From Elusimicrobiota bacterium (GTDB lineage: Bacteria > Elusimicrobiota > Elusimicrobia > UBA1565 > UBA9628): a stretch of 64,000 nucleotides of DNA. The notes under the pieces are model-generated. The model was given only the letters and a program-made list of their open reading frames with translations, was not told where the DNA came from and made no database searches. The translations under genes were made by a program, and so were the position numbers. Location: NCBI GenBank assembly GCA_016218545.1, contig JACRDQ010000043.1, positions 1 to 64,000 on the forward strand, read 5' to 3'. Below are positions 18,041 to 27,247 of the stretch, piece after piece (the first letter of the stretch is position 1; each line of letters begins with the position of its first letter).

Positions 18041-19710
18041 CAGAATCGGGCGGCCTGGGCCGCCTTGGAGCGGGGGGCCGCGGCCGCCAGACCCACCGGC
18101 CCGTCGGGCGGGACCCCCTCGAGGGTCAGCAGCCCCCGGGCGAGCTTGGCGAAGACCGGGGCCGCGACCTGGGAGCCGTAGTAGGCCCCTCCCTTGGGAT
18201 CGTCCATGACCACGAGGATGGTGAAGCGCGGCTTGCTCACGGGGACGAAGCCGACGAAGGAGGCCACGAACTTGCTCGTCGAGTACTTCTTCGTGGCAGG
18301 GTCGAGCTTGCGCGCCGTGCCGGTCTTGCCGGCGACGCGGTAGCCGGGGATCCGGGCCGTGACGCCCGTGCCCTCCTCCACGACGCCCTCGAGGATCGCC
18401 GTCAGCCGGCGGATCGTGTCCTCCTTGGCGATGCGGCGCACCCGGACGGGGTCCGAGTCTCCGAGCACGACCGTGGGCTCGTAGAGGGTCCCGCCGTTGG
18501 CCACCGCGCTGTAGGCGCCGATGAGCTGGATGGGACTGACCGAGATCCCGTAGCCGTAGGAGGCCGCGAGCAGGGAGACCCGCGTCATGTCCGAAAGGGG
18601 CTTCAAGGACCCGGAGGTCTCTCCCGGCAGGCCGACGCCCGTCTTATTGAGGAAGCCGAAGGCCTGGGAGTAGCGGTAGAAGCGCATGGCGCCCAGGCGC
18701 TCGGCGACCTTGGCGGTCCCGATGTTGGAGGAGTGTCCGATGATCCCCTTGAGCGTGAGCGCGCCCTCGGGCTCGTGGTCCGTGATGGTGACGCCGGGGG
18801 CCACCGCCCAGGAGCCGTTCTCGCAGAACACGGTCTCGTCCTCCCGCAGCGTGGACTCGGCCAGCGCGGCCGCCGCGGTGACGAGCTTGAAGGTCGACCC
18901 GGGCTCGTAGGAGTCCTGCACCGCCGCGTTGCGCAGGGGAGACTGGGGGTAGGAGGCCATGGCCAGCATCCTGCCGGTGGAGGGGTCCTGCACGAGGACG
19001 AGGCCGCTTGCGATCGAGTACTTGGCCGCGGCCGCGGCCAGGGCCTCCTCGGCGTAGAACTGGAAGTTCCGGTCGAGGGTCAGGCGCAGCGGCTCGGACC
19101 GGGCCTCGCGGACCGGGCCCCCCCGGTAGATCTGGCGTCCCGTGCCGTCGCGGAGCACCTCGTGGCGCTCCGGCTCCTGGACGAGCCGGCCGTCGAAGGC
19201 GAGCTCGATCCCGGCAAGGCCGCGGCCGTCGTGGGAGACCGTGCCGATGACGCTGCGGCCCAAGTCCTCGTTGGGGTAGGCGCGCTGGTAGCCCGCCGTG
19301 ATCCCGACGCCCTGCAGGCGGCTCGCCGTCACCTTCTCCGCGGTCTGGAGGTCGAGGTCCTCGCGGACCACGAGGAAGCGGCCGGCGGCCTTGAGGCGCC
19401 GGAGGAGGCCGTCCGCCGGGAGCCCGATGATGGGGCCGAGCCTGCGCGCCAGGGCGTGCGGGTCTTTGACGATGGGCTTGTCGATGAAGCAGGACCAGAC
19501 GGGCACGGACTGGGCCAGGACCCTGCCGCTGCGGTCGAGGATGTCGGCCCTGCGGGGGGCGTCCCGGGAGACGCGGTCGATCTCGTCCGAGACCCGCGTG
19601 GAGAGGTTCTGGTGCTTGATGACCTGGAGGTAGGCCAGCCGGGCCGTCAGGGGGATGAGCGGAGAGAGGGCGATGGCGGCGGCCCAGACCAGGCGGGCTC
19701 GGATGTCCAT
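18040..19710 (-). CDS. ftsI: Septal class B penicillin-binding protein FtsI (PBP3)
   Basis: A 556-residue peptidoglycan transpeptidase with one N-terminal membrane segment (about 8-28), a dimerisation domain, and a C-terminal transpeptidase domain. The three active-site motifs are visible: STFK (272-275, catalytic Ser272), SSN (327-329) and KTGT (462-465). No PASTA domain follows. It works with FtsW in septal synthesis. A GGGGGAG lies close before the ATG, and the gene follows ftsL by 13 bases. Confidence 0.95.
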   Translation of the reverse strand: MDIRARLVWAAAIALSPLIPLTARLAYLQVIKHQNLSTRVSDEIDRVSRDAPRRADILDRSGRVLAQSVPVWSCFIDKPIVKDPHALARRLGPIIGLPADGLLRRLKAAGRFLVVREDLDLQTAEKVTASRLQGVGITAGYQRAYPNEDLGRSVIGTVSHDGRGLAGIELAFDGRLVQEPERHEVLRDGTGRQIYRGGPVREARSEPLRLTLDRNFQFYAEEALAAAAAKYSIASGLVLVQDPSTGRMLAMASYPQSPLRNAAVQDSYEPGSTFKLVTAAAALAESTLREDETVFCENGSWAVAPGVTITDHEPEGALTLKGIIGHSSNIGTAKVAERLGAMRFYRYSQAFGFLNKTGVGLPGETSGSLKPLSDMTRVSLLAASYGYGISVSPIQLIGAYSAVANGGTLYEPTVVLGDSDPVRVRRIAKEDTIRRLTAILEGVVEEGTGVTARIPGYRVAGKTGTARKLDPATKKYSTSKFVASFVGFVPVSKPRFTILVVMDDPKGGAYYGSQVAAPVFAKLARGLLTLEGVPPDGPVGLAAAAPRSKAAQAARF

Positions 19711-19723
19711 TCTCCCCCCGCGC

Positions 19724-20095
19724 TCAGATCGGCCTGCGCAGCGAGGAGATCCCCTGACGCACGGCGCCCAGGAGCTCGACCGACCTTGCCCAGACCCTGA
19801 TGCCCGAGGCGGCTGACGATGAGGCGGCTTCCAGGATGCGCACCGACTCGGGCCCCGCGGGCTCCATGCGCAGGCGGGTCCGGGCGTGGCGGGCCACTTG
19901 GGCGGGGGCCACGGCCTTCTCCCATTCCATGCCCTGGGACATGAGGCGCCCCCGAAGCACGCGCGCGCGGTTGCGGGCGGTCTCGACCTCGTAGCCCAGG
20001 CGCGTGGCCTGGACCCGCTGCCACGCGAGGAATCCCGCGCCGAGCGCGAGGATGAGGACCGTGACCGTGCGTCGGCGGGCGCGTTGGCGGATCAT
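19724..20095 (-). CDS. ftsL: FtsL-like bitopic cell-division protein
   Basis: A 123-residue protein between rsmH and ftsI, the normal site of ftsL. It has a short basic N-terminus (MIRQRARRRT), one membrane segment (about 10-24) and a periplasmic helical part with a likely coiled coil (about 28-60), the layout of FtsL. Sequence is poorly conserved in this family, so the call rests on position, length and topology. The open frame continues upstream through the hairpin array to 20455, but the ATG at 20095 gives the expected topology. An upstream ribosome-binding site is weak. Confidence 0.7.
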   Translation of the reverse strand: MIRQRARRRTVTVLILALGAGFLAWQRVQATRLGYEVETARNRARVLRGRLMSQGMEWEKAVAPAQVARHARTRLRMEPAGPESVRILEAASSSAASGIRVWARSVELLGAVRQGISSLRRPI

Positions 20096-20110
20096 GGACG
20101 CGCCCGGCGC

Positions 20111-20530
20111 AAAGGTGCGGGCCCCCCGCCGAGAAGGGACCCGCCAAAGGTGCGGATGCCCCGCCGAGAAGGCATCCGCCAAAGGTGCGGGCCCCCCGCC
20201 GAGAAGGGACCCGCTAAAGGTGCGGGCCCCCCGCCGAGAAGGGGCCCGCCAAAGGTGCGGATGCCCCGCCGAGAAGGCATCCGCCAAAGGTGCGGGTCCC
20301 CCGCCGAGAAGGGACCCGCTAAAGGTGCGGGCCCCCCGCCGAGAAGGGACCCGCCAAAGGTGCGGATGCCCCGCCGAGAAGGCATCCGCCAAAGGTGCGG
20401 GTCCCCCGCCGAGAAGGGACCCGCTAAAGGTGCGGATGCCCCGCCGAGAAGGCATCCGCTAAAGGTGCGGGTCCCCCGCCGAGAAGGGACCCGCAAAAAG
20501 CGCGGACGCCCCGCCGAGAAGGCGTCCGCC
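20111..20530 (-). repeat. Tandem array of twelve 35-bp hairpin units inside the dcw operon
   Basis: Twelve head-to-tail 35-bp units fill the space between the 60-residue gene and ftsL. Each unit is a spacer (usually AAAGGT), a 9-base arm, a constant 10-base loop (CCGCCGAGAA on the plus strand) and a complementary arm. The arms vary in step: GCGGATGCC with GGCATCCGC (four units), GCGGGTCCC with GGGACCCGC (three), GCGGGCCCC with GGGGCCCGC (one), GCGGACGCC with GGCGTCCGC (the last). Three units combine GCGGGCCCC with GGGACCCGC, a mismatch in plus-strand RNA but a G-U wobble in the minus-strand RNA, the dcw transcript. The loop and spacer do not change. All minus frames stay open because the unit length is not a multiple of three. 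Confidence 0.95.
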
Positions 20531-20560
20531 AGATTCATGATGGTCGTTGGGTTCATCCTC

Positions 20561-20743
20561 TCAGAGCGCGTCCCGCGCTCTGAGGAAGATCCTTTTCCAG
20601 ACGTAGCCCGAGTTCGCCTCTTGGGTGATGGGCACGAGGTGGATGATGCGCTGCCTGCTGGTCAGCATCCCCACCGTGCTCTCCATCTGGAAGACAGCCG
20701 ACAATCCCGCGCTCGAGCCGTTGATCACCGCGTGAGCCTTCAT
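20561..20743 (-). CDS. Small hypothetical protein (60 residues) between rsmH and the hairpin array
   Basis: Starts MKAHAVINGSSAGL with an AGGGGG site 8 bases upstream, 24 bases after the rsmH stop, on the operon strand. The protein has no membrane segment or signal peptide; it contains a possible strand-rich middle (VFQMESTVGML) and a basic C-terminus (KRIFLRARDAL). I do not recognise it. Good spacing and a ribosome-binding site support it as a real gene. Confidence 0.5.
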   Translation of the reverse strand: MKAHAVINGSSAGLSAVFQMESTVGMLTSRQRIIHLVPITQEANSGYVWKRIFLRARDAL

Positions 20744-20767
20744 GTCGTTTTCCCCCTGCCCCATCCC

Positions 20768-21733
20768 TCACGGACCCGTCTTCTCCACGATCCGCAGCTT
20801 CGCGCTGCGCGACCGCGGGTTGGCCTCCACCTCCGACTTCGAGGGGGTGAAAGGCCTGCGTCCGCCGACTCCCGCCCAGCGGCACCAGCCCTGGCTGACG
20901 AAGGACGAGAAGATGTTCTTGACGATCCTGTCTTCGAGCGAGTGAAAGCTGATGACCCCGACCCTGCCGCCCGCCTTGACGTAGGGCAGGACCGTCTCGA
21001 GCCCCCGGGTGAGGTTCTCGAGCTCGGCGTTGACGGCGATGCGCAGGGCCATGAAGGTCCGCGTGGCCGGGTGGATGCCCGTGCGCGGCACGGACTTCTC
21101 GATGACGGCGGCCAGCTCCGTCGTGGTCTCGAAGCGCTTCTCGACGCGGCGGCGGACGATGGCGCGCGCGATGCGGCCCGCGAGGGGCTCCTCGCCGAAT
21201 TCCTTGATGAGCATGGTGAGCTGCTCGAGCGGCCAGCGGTTGACGATGGCCTCCGCGGTCAGCGGGCTGTCCGGGGAGAGGCGCATGTCCAGGGGGCCTT
21301 CGAGCTGGAAGCTGAAGCCCCGCTCGGCCTTGTCGAAGTGGAGCGAGGAGACGCCGAGGTCGAAGAGCACGCCGGAGAGCGGGAAGAACTTCTCGGCGTC
21401 CAGGACCTGGCCGAGGGTGCGGAAGTTGGCGCGCACGGTGCGGAAGCGCCCCGCGAAGGGGCTCAGCCTCTGGTGCGCCTCGTGAAGCGCCTCGGGGTCC
21501 ATGTCGAGGCCCAGCAGCCTGCCTTCGGCGGAGAGCTTGGACAGGATGCCCTCGGCGTGCCCGCCCAGGCCGAGGGTGGCGTCGAGGTACAGACCGCTGC
21601 GGTCCGTCACGAGGCATTCGAGGACCTCGGCGAGCAGGACCGGGATGTGCCGGGGCTGCGCGCTCAAATCGGCAGGGTCTTCGAGACCGACCGATAGGCC
21701 GGCTCGACCTTCGATTTCATGTAGGAATTCCAT
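20768..21733 (-). CDS. rsmH: 16S rRNA (cytosine-1402-N4) methyltransferase RsmH (MraW)
   Basis: An AdoMet-dependent methyltransferase that modifies C1402 of 16S rRNA. Family motifs include HIPVLLAEVLECL, DATLGLGGHAEGIL (AdoMet site), LFDLGVSSLHFD, and SFHSLEDRIVK near the C-terminus. The start is uncertain. The ATG at 21733 has GGAG 3 bases before it and overlaps mraZ by 70 bases. A TTG at 21667 would overlap the mraZ stop as TTGA and give the usual short N-terminus, but no ribosome-binding site precedes it. Confidence 0.93.
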   Translation of the reverse strand: MEFLHEIEGRAGLSVGLEDPADLSAQPRHIPVLLAEVLECLVTDRSGLYLDATLGLGGHAEGILSKLSAEGRLLGLDMDPEALHEAHQRLSPFAGRFRTVRANFRTLGQVLDAEKFFPLSGVLFDLGVSSLHFDKAERGFSFQLEGPLDMRLSPDSPLTAEAIVNRWPLEQLTMLIKEFGEEPLAGRIARAIVRRRVEKRFETTTELAAVIEKSVPRTGIHPATRTFMALRIAVNAELENLTRGLETVLPYVKAGGRVGVISFHSLEDRIVKNIFSSFVSQGWCRWAGVGGRRPFTPSKSEVEANPRSRSAKLRIVEKTGP

Positions 21734-22110
21734 CGTCTCCAATCCCAGATCTCAGCCCGGTGTCCCGCGCCGTGCACCAGCACGCGCGCTCCCAGGCCGG
21801 CATGCTTCTTGAGGTACTCGGGGATGAGGATCCTCCCCGCCGCGTCCGCTTCCACCTCCATCGTGTCGCTGAAGAACTTGCGCATCGCCGCGCGTTCCTT
21901 CTCCTTGTCCTTCATCATGAAGTTCTGGAGGTCGTTCGAGAGCTTCTCGAACTGGCTCGGGAGGAAGAGGTAGAGGCAGCCTTCCCTCCCGCTGGAGAGG
22001 AAGAAGTTCCGCCCGCTCTCGGCCGCGAGCGCCTCGCGGTACTTGGGCGGGACGCTCAGCCTGTTGGCCGGGTCGAGCGTGTATTCGTAGCGTCCGATGA
22101 GCAGTGCCAC
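21664..22110 (-). CDS. mraZ: Transcriptional regulator MraZ
   Basis: First gene of the dcw cluster. A 148-residue protein with two SpoVT/AbrB-like MraZ repeats: YTLDPANRLSVPPKYR and AAGRILIPEYLKKHAG, each with the DxxGR-type motif (DPANR, DAAGR). MraZ binds repeated TGGGN boxes before its own gene and tunes the operon; such boxes are visible here. I chose the GTG at 22110, the usual N-terminus; a TTG at 22128 lies within the operator. Confidence 0.93.
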   Translation of the reverse strand: MALLIGRYEYTLDPANRLSVPPKYREALAAESGRNFFLSSGREGCLYLFLPSQFEKLSNDLQNFMMKDKEKERAAMRKFFSDTMEVEADAAGRILIPEYLKKHAGLGARVLVHGAGHRAEIWDWRRWNSYMKSKVEPAYRSVSKTLPI

Positions 22111-22112
22111 TT

Positions 22113-22147
22113 TCCCAGTTTCTCCCAACTTCTCCCTTTTTCCCCCA
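22113..22147 (-). promoter_or_regulatory. MraZ operator: four boxes at 10-bp spacing
   Basis: On the minus strand the leader carries TGGGA (22117-22113), TGGGA (22127-22123), AGGGA (22137-22133) and GGGGA (22147-22143). The exact 10-bp period matches the TGGGN direct repeats bound by MraZ octamers. The boxes lie between the promoter and the GTG start of mraZ, consistent with autoregulation. Confidence 0.85.
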
Positions 22148-22167
22148 AACTCTTACAATGGGACTAG

Positions 22168-22196
22168 AGTATAGAGGTTGGCGTTTTATTTGTCAA
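22168..22196 (-). promoter_or_regulatory. Sigma-70 type promoter of the dcw operon
   Basis: On the minus strand TTGACA (22196-22191), a 17-base spacer and TATACT (22173-22168). Transcription should begin near 22161, upstream of the MraZ boxes. This is the best promoter in the window. Confidence 0.88.
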
Positions 22197-22242
22197 GGCC
22201 TAGTGGGTCCCAATGCGCGCTCGCTCGGGCCGCATTTAAGGA

Positions 22243-22259
22243 ACGCGCGTGGACGCGCG
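22243..22259 (-). terminator. GC-rich hairpin after the metallopeptidase gene
   Basis: On the minus strand CGCGCGT and ACGCGCG pair around a CC loop, followed by TTCCTT, 25-40 bases past the stop of the peptidase gene and before the dcw promoter. It could end that transcript. The T-run is short. Confidence 0.35.
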
Positions 22260-22283
22260 CGACTTATAGGAGGCGGCCCGGGC

Positions 22284-23402
22284 TCAGCGGTTGGACTGCA
22301 CGTCGTAGCGCCAGGCGAGCTCGAGGGCCTTGAGGCTGGTGTAGGGAGCTCCGTAGGAACGGTAGAGCGCCTCGGCCACGGGCCGGCCGTCGCGCAGATG
22401 GCGGGAGAAGTGGTAGAAGGCCGAGCGCTGCCGCGTGTGCATGAGGAAGCGCACGAGGCTGTAGGACTGGGCGTACCAGAGGCGGACCTTGGCGTCCTGG
22501 GCTCCGGAGGTGGCGCTCACGCGCATGAGGTCGGCGAGCGCGTAGCCTCCCCCCGCCTTGAGGATATGGAGGTTCTCCCTCAGCCACACGGGAGCGGCGA
22601 GCCCGCGCTCGACCTGGATGAGGGTGGCCACGCCTTCGCTGAGCCACAGCGGGTTGGGCTTGCCGCTGAGGAAGAAGCTGTCGTAGTAGATGTGGCAGAG
22701 CTCGTGGGCCAGGATGCCGGGGAGCTCCGGGCTCTCGTAGAGATAGACCTTCCTCTTGCGGATGGAGGTGGCTCCGCCGGACCAGACGGGCCGGCCGGTC
22801 TCGCGGCGGTACGTCTCCTGGTGCTTGAAGAGATAGATGGTGACCTTCTCGTCGCTGGCCCAGGGAGAGAAGGAGGCCATGTCAAGCATGAGGTTGCCGT
22901 GCAGGTTCTCCAGGAGTGCCACGGTCTCCTTGGGCACGGCCGCGCCTTCCGCGAACACGAGGAAGTGGCGCGTGTCCGCCCTGGTGAAGCCGGCCGGGGC
23001 CGGAAGGTCCGGGATGGGGGCCGCGGCCTCGGGCTGTGGCTTGAAGGCCGGCTCCTCGGGGACGATGACGGGCCGGGGCAGGGCGGTGGCCGGCCCGTCG
23101 AGCTTGGGCGGGATCGGGGGCACGGCGAGACCCGGGACGGGGGGCGGCGGCGCCATGGCGGCCGGCGGCAGGGGCAGGGAAGCGAACGAGCCGGGAAGGA
23201 CCGGCGACGCGTCGGCCGCCAGGGGCGCGGACTCGGGCATGATGTCCGGGGTGGGCGGCAGCGCCTTGTAGGGGTTGGGCACGTGCGCCATGGCGGGCCT
23301 GCCCGAGAGCTCCTCCTCGCCCAGGTACTGGTACACCATCACGCCCCAAAGGCTGATGATGGCCACCCAGATGAGGACCCTGAGCTTGAGGAGGATGTCC
23401 AT
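22284..23402 (-). CDS. Membrane-anchored gluzincin-type metallopeptidase (peptidase MA-like)
   Basis: A 372-residue protein with one N-terminal membrane segment (about 5-25), a long proline/alanine-rich linker (about 40-135) and a C-terminal peptidase domain. The zinc-binding HELCH motif lies at 233-237, and the third ligand is probably Glu256 in WLSEGVATL, giving the HExxH...E arrangement of gluzincins. The domain should face the periplasm. The substrate is unknown. The gene sits between the dcw promoter and an operon of membrane and tRNA-modification genes. Confidence 0.75.
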   Translation of the reverse strand: MDILLKLRVLIWVAIISLWGVMVYQYLGEEELSGRPAMAHVPNPYKALPPTPDIMPESAPLAADASPVLPGSFASLPLPPAAMAPPPPVPGLAVPPIPPKLDGPATALPRPVIVPEEPAFKPQPEAAAPIPDLPAPAGFTRADTRHFLVFAEGAAVPKETVALLENLHGNLMLDMASFSPWASDEKVTIYLFKHQETYRRETGRPVWSGGATSIRKRKVYLYESPELPGILAHELCHIYYDSFFLSGKPNPLWLSEGVATLIQVERGLAAPVWLRENLHILKAGGGYALADLMRVSATSGAQDAKVRLWYAQSYSLVRFLMHTRQRSAFYHFSRHLRDGRPVAEALYRSYGAPYTSLKALELAWRYDVQSNR

Positions 23403-23493
23403 GCTACCCTGTGATGGTGCCTGACGTCAGACCGACTCTCATTGCTTTAAGGTAGACGTCTGGCGCCGGTGTATGCACCCATGTCGGCATCCC

Positions 23494-24012
23494 TCAATGC
23501 TTGGCAGCCACGAGGCGCATCGCGGTCTGCGCCAGCGCGTGCACGAACATGGACAGGACCACGATGAAGGTCGCGTGGACGAGCGCCATGCCGAACGCTT
23601 CGGGCATCTCGGGGGTGACCCCGCGGAAGACGTAGATCGCCATCATGGTCCCGGAGGAGACCAGGGACGTGAGCAGGGTCGTCCACCACCGCATCGTGAG
23701 CGCGGCCGTGACCGGGGCCATGACGAAGAGCAGCCACATCGGTCCCCAGAAGGCGCCGAGGAGGTAGAAGAGGGGCACGGTCCAGACGTAGTTCATCCAG
23801 ACCTGGATGCTGCGCATGAACCGGGTCCAGCCCACGAAGCGGTAGGTGTGCGACGAGACCCACCAGTTGACCACGACCGAGACGGCCAGGATCCAGAGGG
23901 AGTGCTTGACCTCGGGCGCCAGGGTCCCCGGCGTGTCCGAGCCGCGGAAGTACACGGCCGAGAGCACGAGGAAGAGCGCGAACGGCGAGAAGTAGTAGTT
24001 GAGCATCTGCAT
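23494..24012 (-). CDS. Multi-pass membrane protein of unknown function
   Basis: A 172-residue protein with about five hydrophobic helices, rich in Trp and aromatic residues (NWWVSSHTYRFVGW). No family is recognised. It follows rsmG by 12 bases on the same strand and is the last gene of that operon. In many genomes parA and parB follow rsmG; here they do not. Confidence 0.65.
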   Translation of the reverse strand: MQMLNYYFSPFALFLVLSAVYFRGSDTPGTLAPEVKHSLWILAVSVVVNWWVSSHTYRFVGWTRFMRSIQVWMNYVWTVPLFYLLGAFWGPMWLLFVMAPVTAALTMRWWTTLLTSLVSSGTMMAIYVFRGVTPEMPEAFGMALVHATFIVVLSMFVHALAQTAMRLVAAKH

Positions 24013-24024
24013 GGGATGGTCTCC

Positions 24025-24705
24025 TTAATGAGCGGCCTCCGGTGAGAGCGCGCGGGAGAAGACGGCGAGGCAGCGGTCCGCGCTTTCGCGCGGCAGGCGG
24101 TAGGGCCGGATCCCGCCCCAGGACGCGCCCGCGGCCTTGAGCGCCGCGGCCAGGGCCGGGGACTCCGGGTCCGGCGCCGCGGATTGGTAGAGCACGATGC
24201 TCCCTCCGGCCGAGGCCCACGGCGCGGTCCAGGCCAGCGCCTCCTCGACCGGGGCCAGGGCGCGCGCCACGACGAGGTCGTAGGCGCGGCCGCCGCGGCG
24301 CTCCTCGGCGCGCCGCCGGAGGAGGCTGATCCCCTCCAGGCGCAGGTCCGCCGCCGCGGCGCTGAGGAACCCGTACCTCTTGAGCCTGGGCTCCATGAGC
24401 GTGACCCTCGCCCCGGGCCAGGCCACCTTGACGCTCAGCCCGATGAAGCCCGCGCCGGAGCCCACGTCCAGGACCTCCGGGGAGCCGGTCCGGGCGAGGG
24501 CTCTGAGCACCGGGACGCAGGCCAGGCCGTCGGCGATGTGGCGCAGGAGCACGTCGTCTGCGGTCTCCGCGGCCGTGAGGTTCGCCCGCCGGCCCGCGGC
24601 AAGGACGTCTGCGCAGTAGCGGGAGAGGAGGTCGACCTGGGCGTCGTCCAGTTCCACCCCCCAGCCGGAGGCGGCCCGCCGGAGCTCGGCCAGGGCCTGC
24701 GTCAT
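24025..24705 (-). CDS. rsmG: 16S rRNA (guanine-527-N7) methyltransferase RsmG (GidB)
   Basis: A 226-residue AdoMet-dependent methyltransferase. The segment [20 protein letters not shown] is the AdoMet-binding signature of RsmG, and [13 protein letters not shown] is also typical. The ATG at 24705 overlaps the mnmG stop (ATGA), the classical gidA-gidB arrangement. Confidence 0.94.
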   Translation of the reverse strand: MTQALAELRRAASGWGVELDDAQVDLLSRYCADVLAAGRRANLTAAETADDVLLRHIADGLACVPVLRALARTGSPEVLDVGSGAGFIGLSVKVAWPGARVTLMEPRLKRYGFLSAAAADLRLEGISLLRRRAEERRGGRAYDLVVARALAPVEEALAWTAPWASAGGSIVLYQSAAPDPESPALAAALKAAGASWGGIRPYRLPRESADRCLAVFSRALSPEAAH

Positions 24706-26465
24706 CGGCCGGCCTCCTCGGCCGCGGCGCGGCGCATCTTCTCGGCGTGGATCCAGAGGATCTGGACGTCGGAGGGCGACACTCCCGGGATGCGCGAGGC
24801 CTGCCCGAGCGTCGCGGGGCGCACCGCCAGGAGCTTCTGGCGGGACTCGTTCGGGAGCGACGGGACAGCCGCCCAGTCGAGTCCCGGGGGCAGGGGCACC
24901 CCTTCCCAGGCCGCAAGGCGCTCCGCTGCGCGCGTCTCGCGCGCGATGTAGCCGGCGTACGCGGCTTGGATCCGGCGCTGAGCCTCGGCCCGGGCGCGGC
25001 TCCAGGGGCGCAGGTCCTCGTCCGCCCAGGCACGGCCCTCGCCCTCCACGAGGCCTCGGTAGCGGAGGAGGCGCTCGTGGTGGAAGGCGGAGACCAGGCC
25101 CAGCTCCCGGCCCAGGTCCATGAGGCGCAGGTCCGCGTTGTCGGCGCGGAGGCTCAGGCGGAACTCGGCGCGGGACGTGAACATGCGGTAGGGCTCGTCG
25201 ACGCCCTTGGTCACGAGGTCGTCGACCAGCACGCCGATGTAGGCCTGGTCGCGCCTGAGGACGAAGGGGCCTTCCCCCCGGAGGCGCAGGGCGGCGTTGA
25301 CCCCGGCCACGAGGCCCTGGGCCGCGGCCTCCTCGTAGCCGGTGGTGCCGTTGATCTGGCCCGCGAGGTAGAGGCCGTCGACCGCCTTGGTCTCGAGGGT
25401 GGGCTTGAGCTGGGTCGGGGGGCAGTAGTCGTACTCGACCGCGTAGCCGGGCCTCGTCAGACGCGCGGCCTCCAGCCCCCGGACGGAGCGCACGAGCTCC
25501 AGTTGGACGTCCTCGGGAAGGCTCGTGGAGAGCCCGTTGACGTAGAGCTCGCCGGTCCCGAGGCCTTCCGGTTCCAGGAAGACCTGGTGCCGGTGCCGGT
25601 GCGGGAACTTCATCACCTTGTCCTCGATGGAGGGGCAGTAGCGGGGGCCGATGGACTTGATCTTGCCGGAGTAGAGGGGCGAGCGGTCGAGGTTGTCCCG
25701 GATGACGGCGTGGGTCAGTTCGTTGGTGTAGGTGATGAAGCACGGCAGGAGCCTGCCTGAGACCCGCTCCGTGAAGTGCGAGAAGGGCCCGGGCGGGTCG
25801 TCGGAGGGTTGGAGCTCCATGGCCGAGAAGTCCACCGAGCGGGCGTCGAGCCTCATGGGCGTGCCCGTCTTCATGCGTCCCGCGGCCAGGCCCAGGCTCC
25901 GGAGGCTCGCGGTCAGTCCCCCGGCCGCGGCTTCCCCCGCCCTCCCTCCGGCTACGGAGTCGAGGCCGAAGTGCAGCAGGCCGTTGAGGAACGTGCCCGA
26001 GGCCACGACCACGCTCCGGCCGGCCAGGGCCGTGCCCCCGCGGGTCAGCACGCCCGCAAGCCTGCTCCCGTCGGTCCATAGGGAGACCGCCTCGTCCTGC
26101 CGGAGGCTGAGCCCCTCCTGGCGCTCGAGCGCGGCTTTGACCGAGGCAGCGTAGCGCCTTTTGTCGCACTGGGCCCTGGGGGAGCGCACCGCGGGCCCGC
26201 GGCTCTCGTTCAAGACCCGGAAATGGATGCCGCTTGCGTCGGTCGCGCGCCCCATCTCGCCTCCGAGGGCGTCGAGCTCCCGGACGAGCTGGCCCTTGGC
26301 GATCCCCCCCACGGACGGGTTGCACGACATCTGGCCGATCGTGTCGAGGTTCATGGCCAGGAGCAGGGTCTTGGCCCCCATGCGAGCGGCTGCCAGGGCG
26401 GCCTCGGCCCCGGCGTGGCCGCCGCCCACGACGATGAGGTCCCAGCGCTCGGGGTGGACGATCAT
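24702..26465 (-). CDS. mnmG: tRNA uridine 5-carboxymethylaminomethyl modification enzyme MnmG (GidA)
   Basis: A 587-residue FAD-dependent protein that, with MnmE, modifies the wobble uridine of certain tRNAs. The FAD-binding motif [19 protein letters not shown] is at about 12-30; [12 protein letters not shown] and [16 protein letters not shown] are GidA signatures. Length is near the usual 620. The ATG at 26465 overlaps the stop of the preceding membrane-protein gene (ATGA). Its partner mnmE lies four genes upstream in the same operon. Confidence 0.96.
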   Translation of the reverse strand: MIVHPERWDLIVVGGGHAGAEAALAAARMGAKTLLLAMNLDTIGQMSCNPSVGGIAKGQLVRELDALGGEMGRATDASGIHFRVLNESRGPAVRSPRAQCDKRRYAASVKAALERQEGLSLRQDEAVSLWTDGSRLAGVLTRGGTALAGRSVVVASGTFLNGLLHFGLDSVAGGRAGEAAAGGLTASLRSLGLAAGRMKTGTPMRLDARSVDFSAMELQPSDDPPGPFSHFTERVSGRLLPCFITYTNELTHAVIRDNLDRSPLYSGKIKSIGPRYCPSIEDKVMKFPHRHRHQVFLEPEGLGTGELYVNGLSTSLPEDVQLELVRSVRGLEAARLTRPGYAVEYDYCPPTQLKPTLETKAVDGLYLAGQINGTTGYEEAAAQGLVAGVNAALRLRGEGPFVLRRDQAYIGVLVDDLVTKGVDEPYRMFTSRAEFRLSLRADNADLRLMDLGRELGLVSAFHHERLLRYRGLVEGEGRAWADEDLRPWSRARAEAQRRIQAAYAGYIARETRAAERLAAWEGVPLPPGLDWAAVPSLPNESRQKLLAVRPATLGQASRIPGVSPSDVQILWIHAEKMRRAAAEEAGR

Positions 26466-27247
26466 CCGAAGAGCATGACCATGAGGATCTCGCGGGACAC
26501 GAGCCCCGCGGCGTAGAGCGAGAGGGTCAGGGCGGCCTGGAACACCACGGAGAGGAGGAGCGCCATGAAGGCGCGCGGCAGCCTCAGGCCCATGGACTCC
26601 CGGAGCCCCGTGGCTCCCGCCCACAGGAGCCACAGTCCCATGACGACCTGGCTCGCGATGAAGGCTCCCTCCTTGCGCAGGACCGCGGACACGGTCAGGG
26701 GCGCGGCCAGCGCGATGAAGACCGCGTTGAGGGCCAGCATGAACCCGGTGAGGCGCAGCCAGTCCGCGGCCTGGACCCCGCGGAGGAAGGGATAGAACAG
26801 GCCCAGCCAGACCGCGACCCCGGCCAGGAAGGCCCCCTTGCCGATGCCTTGGACCTGCAGGTAGACGACGACCAGGATGAGCGAAGCCGCGGCCCAGGCC
26901 ACGCCGAGCATCATGCGCACGGTCAGGCTGCCGGAGCGGAAGAAGCGGATGAGGCCCATGAGGAAGACGATCCATACGGCTTCCATGGGCAGGTTCCAGA
27001 ACAGGGCCTGCAGGAGCTTGGTGCCGCCCTCGTAGGCAGGGCCCTGGCCTCCCGGAAACCCGGGCGGCCGCAGGCTCGTGAACACGGCGAAGGCCGCCAG
27101 GAAGGCGGCATAGACCCAGAGGGCGGAGGCCAGGGTCCCGGGACGGCCGCACTCCCTGGCCGCGGCCCTCGGGTCCAGGAGCACGAGCCGGCCCAGGGCG
27201 AACGGGCCGCGGACCGGAGGCTCAGGAGGCCTTCGTGTCGAGGTCAT
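26462..27247 (-). CDS. Yip1-like integral membrane protein
   Basis: A 261-residue protein with about five or six membrane helices after a short cytoplasmic N-terminus. The layout and the segment [21 protein letters not shown] resemble YIP1-family bacterial membrane proteins, but the match is by topology and feel only. It overlaps the end of the MFS gene by 26 bases and the start of mnmG by 4, so it is part of the operon. Confidence 0.6.
   Translation of the reverse strand: MTSTRRPPEPPVRGPFALGRLVLLDPRAAARECGRPGTLASALWVYAAFLAAFAVFTSLRPPGFPGGQGPAYEGGTKLLQALFWNLPMEAVWIVFLMGLIRFFRSGSLTVRMMLGVAWAAASLILVVVYLQVQGIGKGAFLAGVAVWLGLFYPFLRGVQAADWLRLTGFMLALNAVFIALAAPLTVSAVLRKEGAFIASQVVMGLWLLWAGATGLRESMGLRLPRAFMALLLSVVFQAALTLSLYAAGLVSREILMVMLFG

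Noticed and set aside
20004..20462. Repeat-encoded open frames on both strands across the 35-bp array
   Set aside because: The unit contains no stop in any frame, so long frames arise automatically. None has a ribosome-binding site or known product.
20111..20530. CRISPR array
   Set aside because: Units are 35 bp head to tail with no unique spacers; the variation lies in paired arms, so it is a hairpin array.
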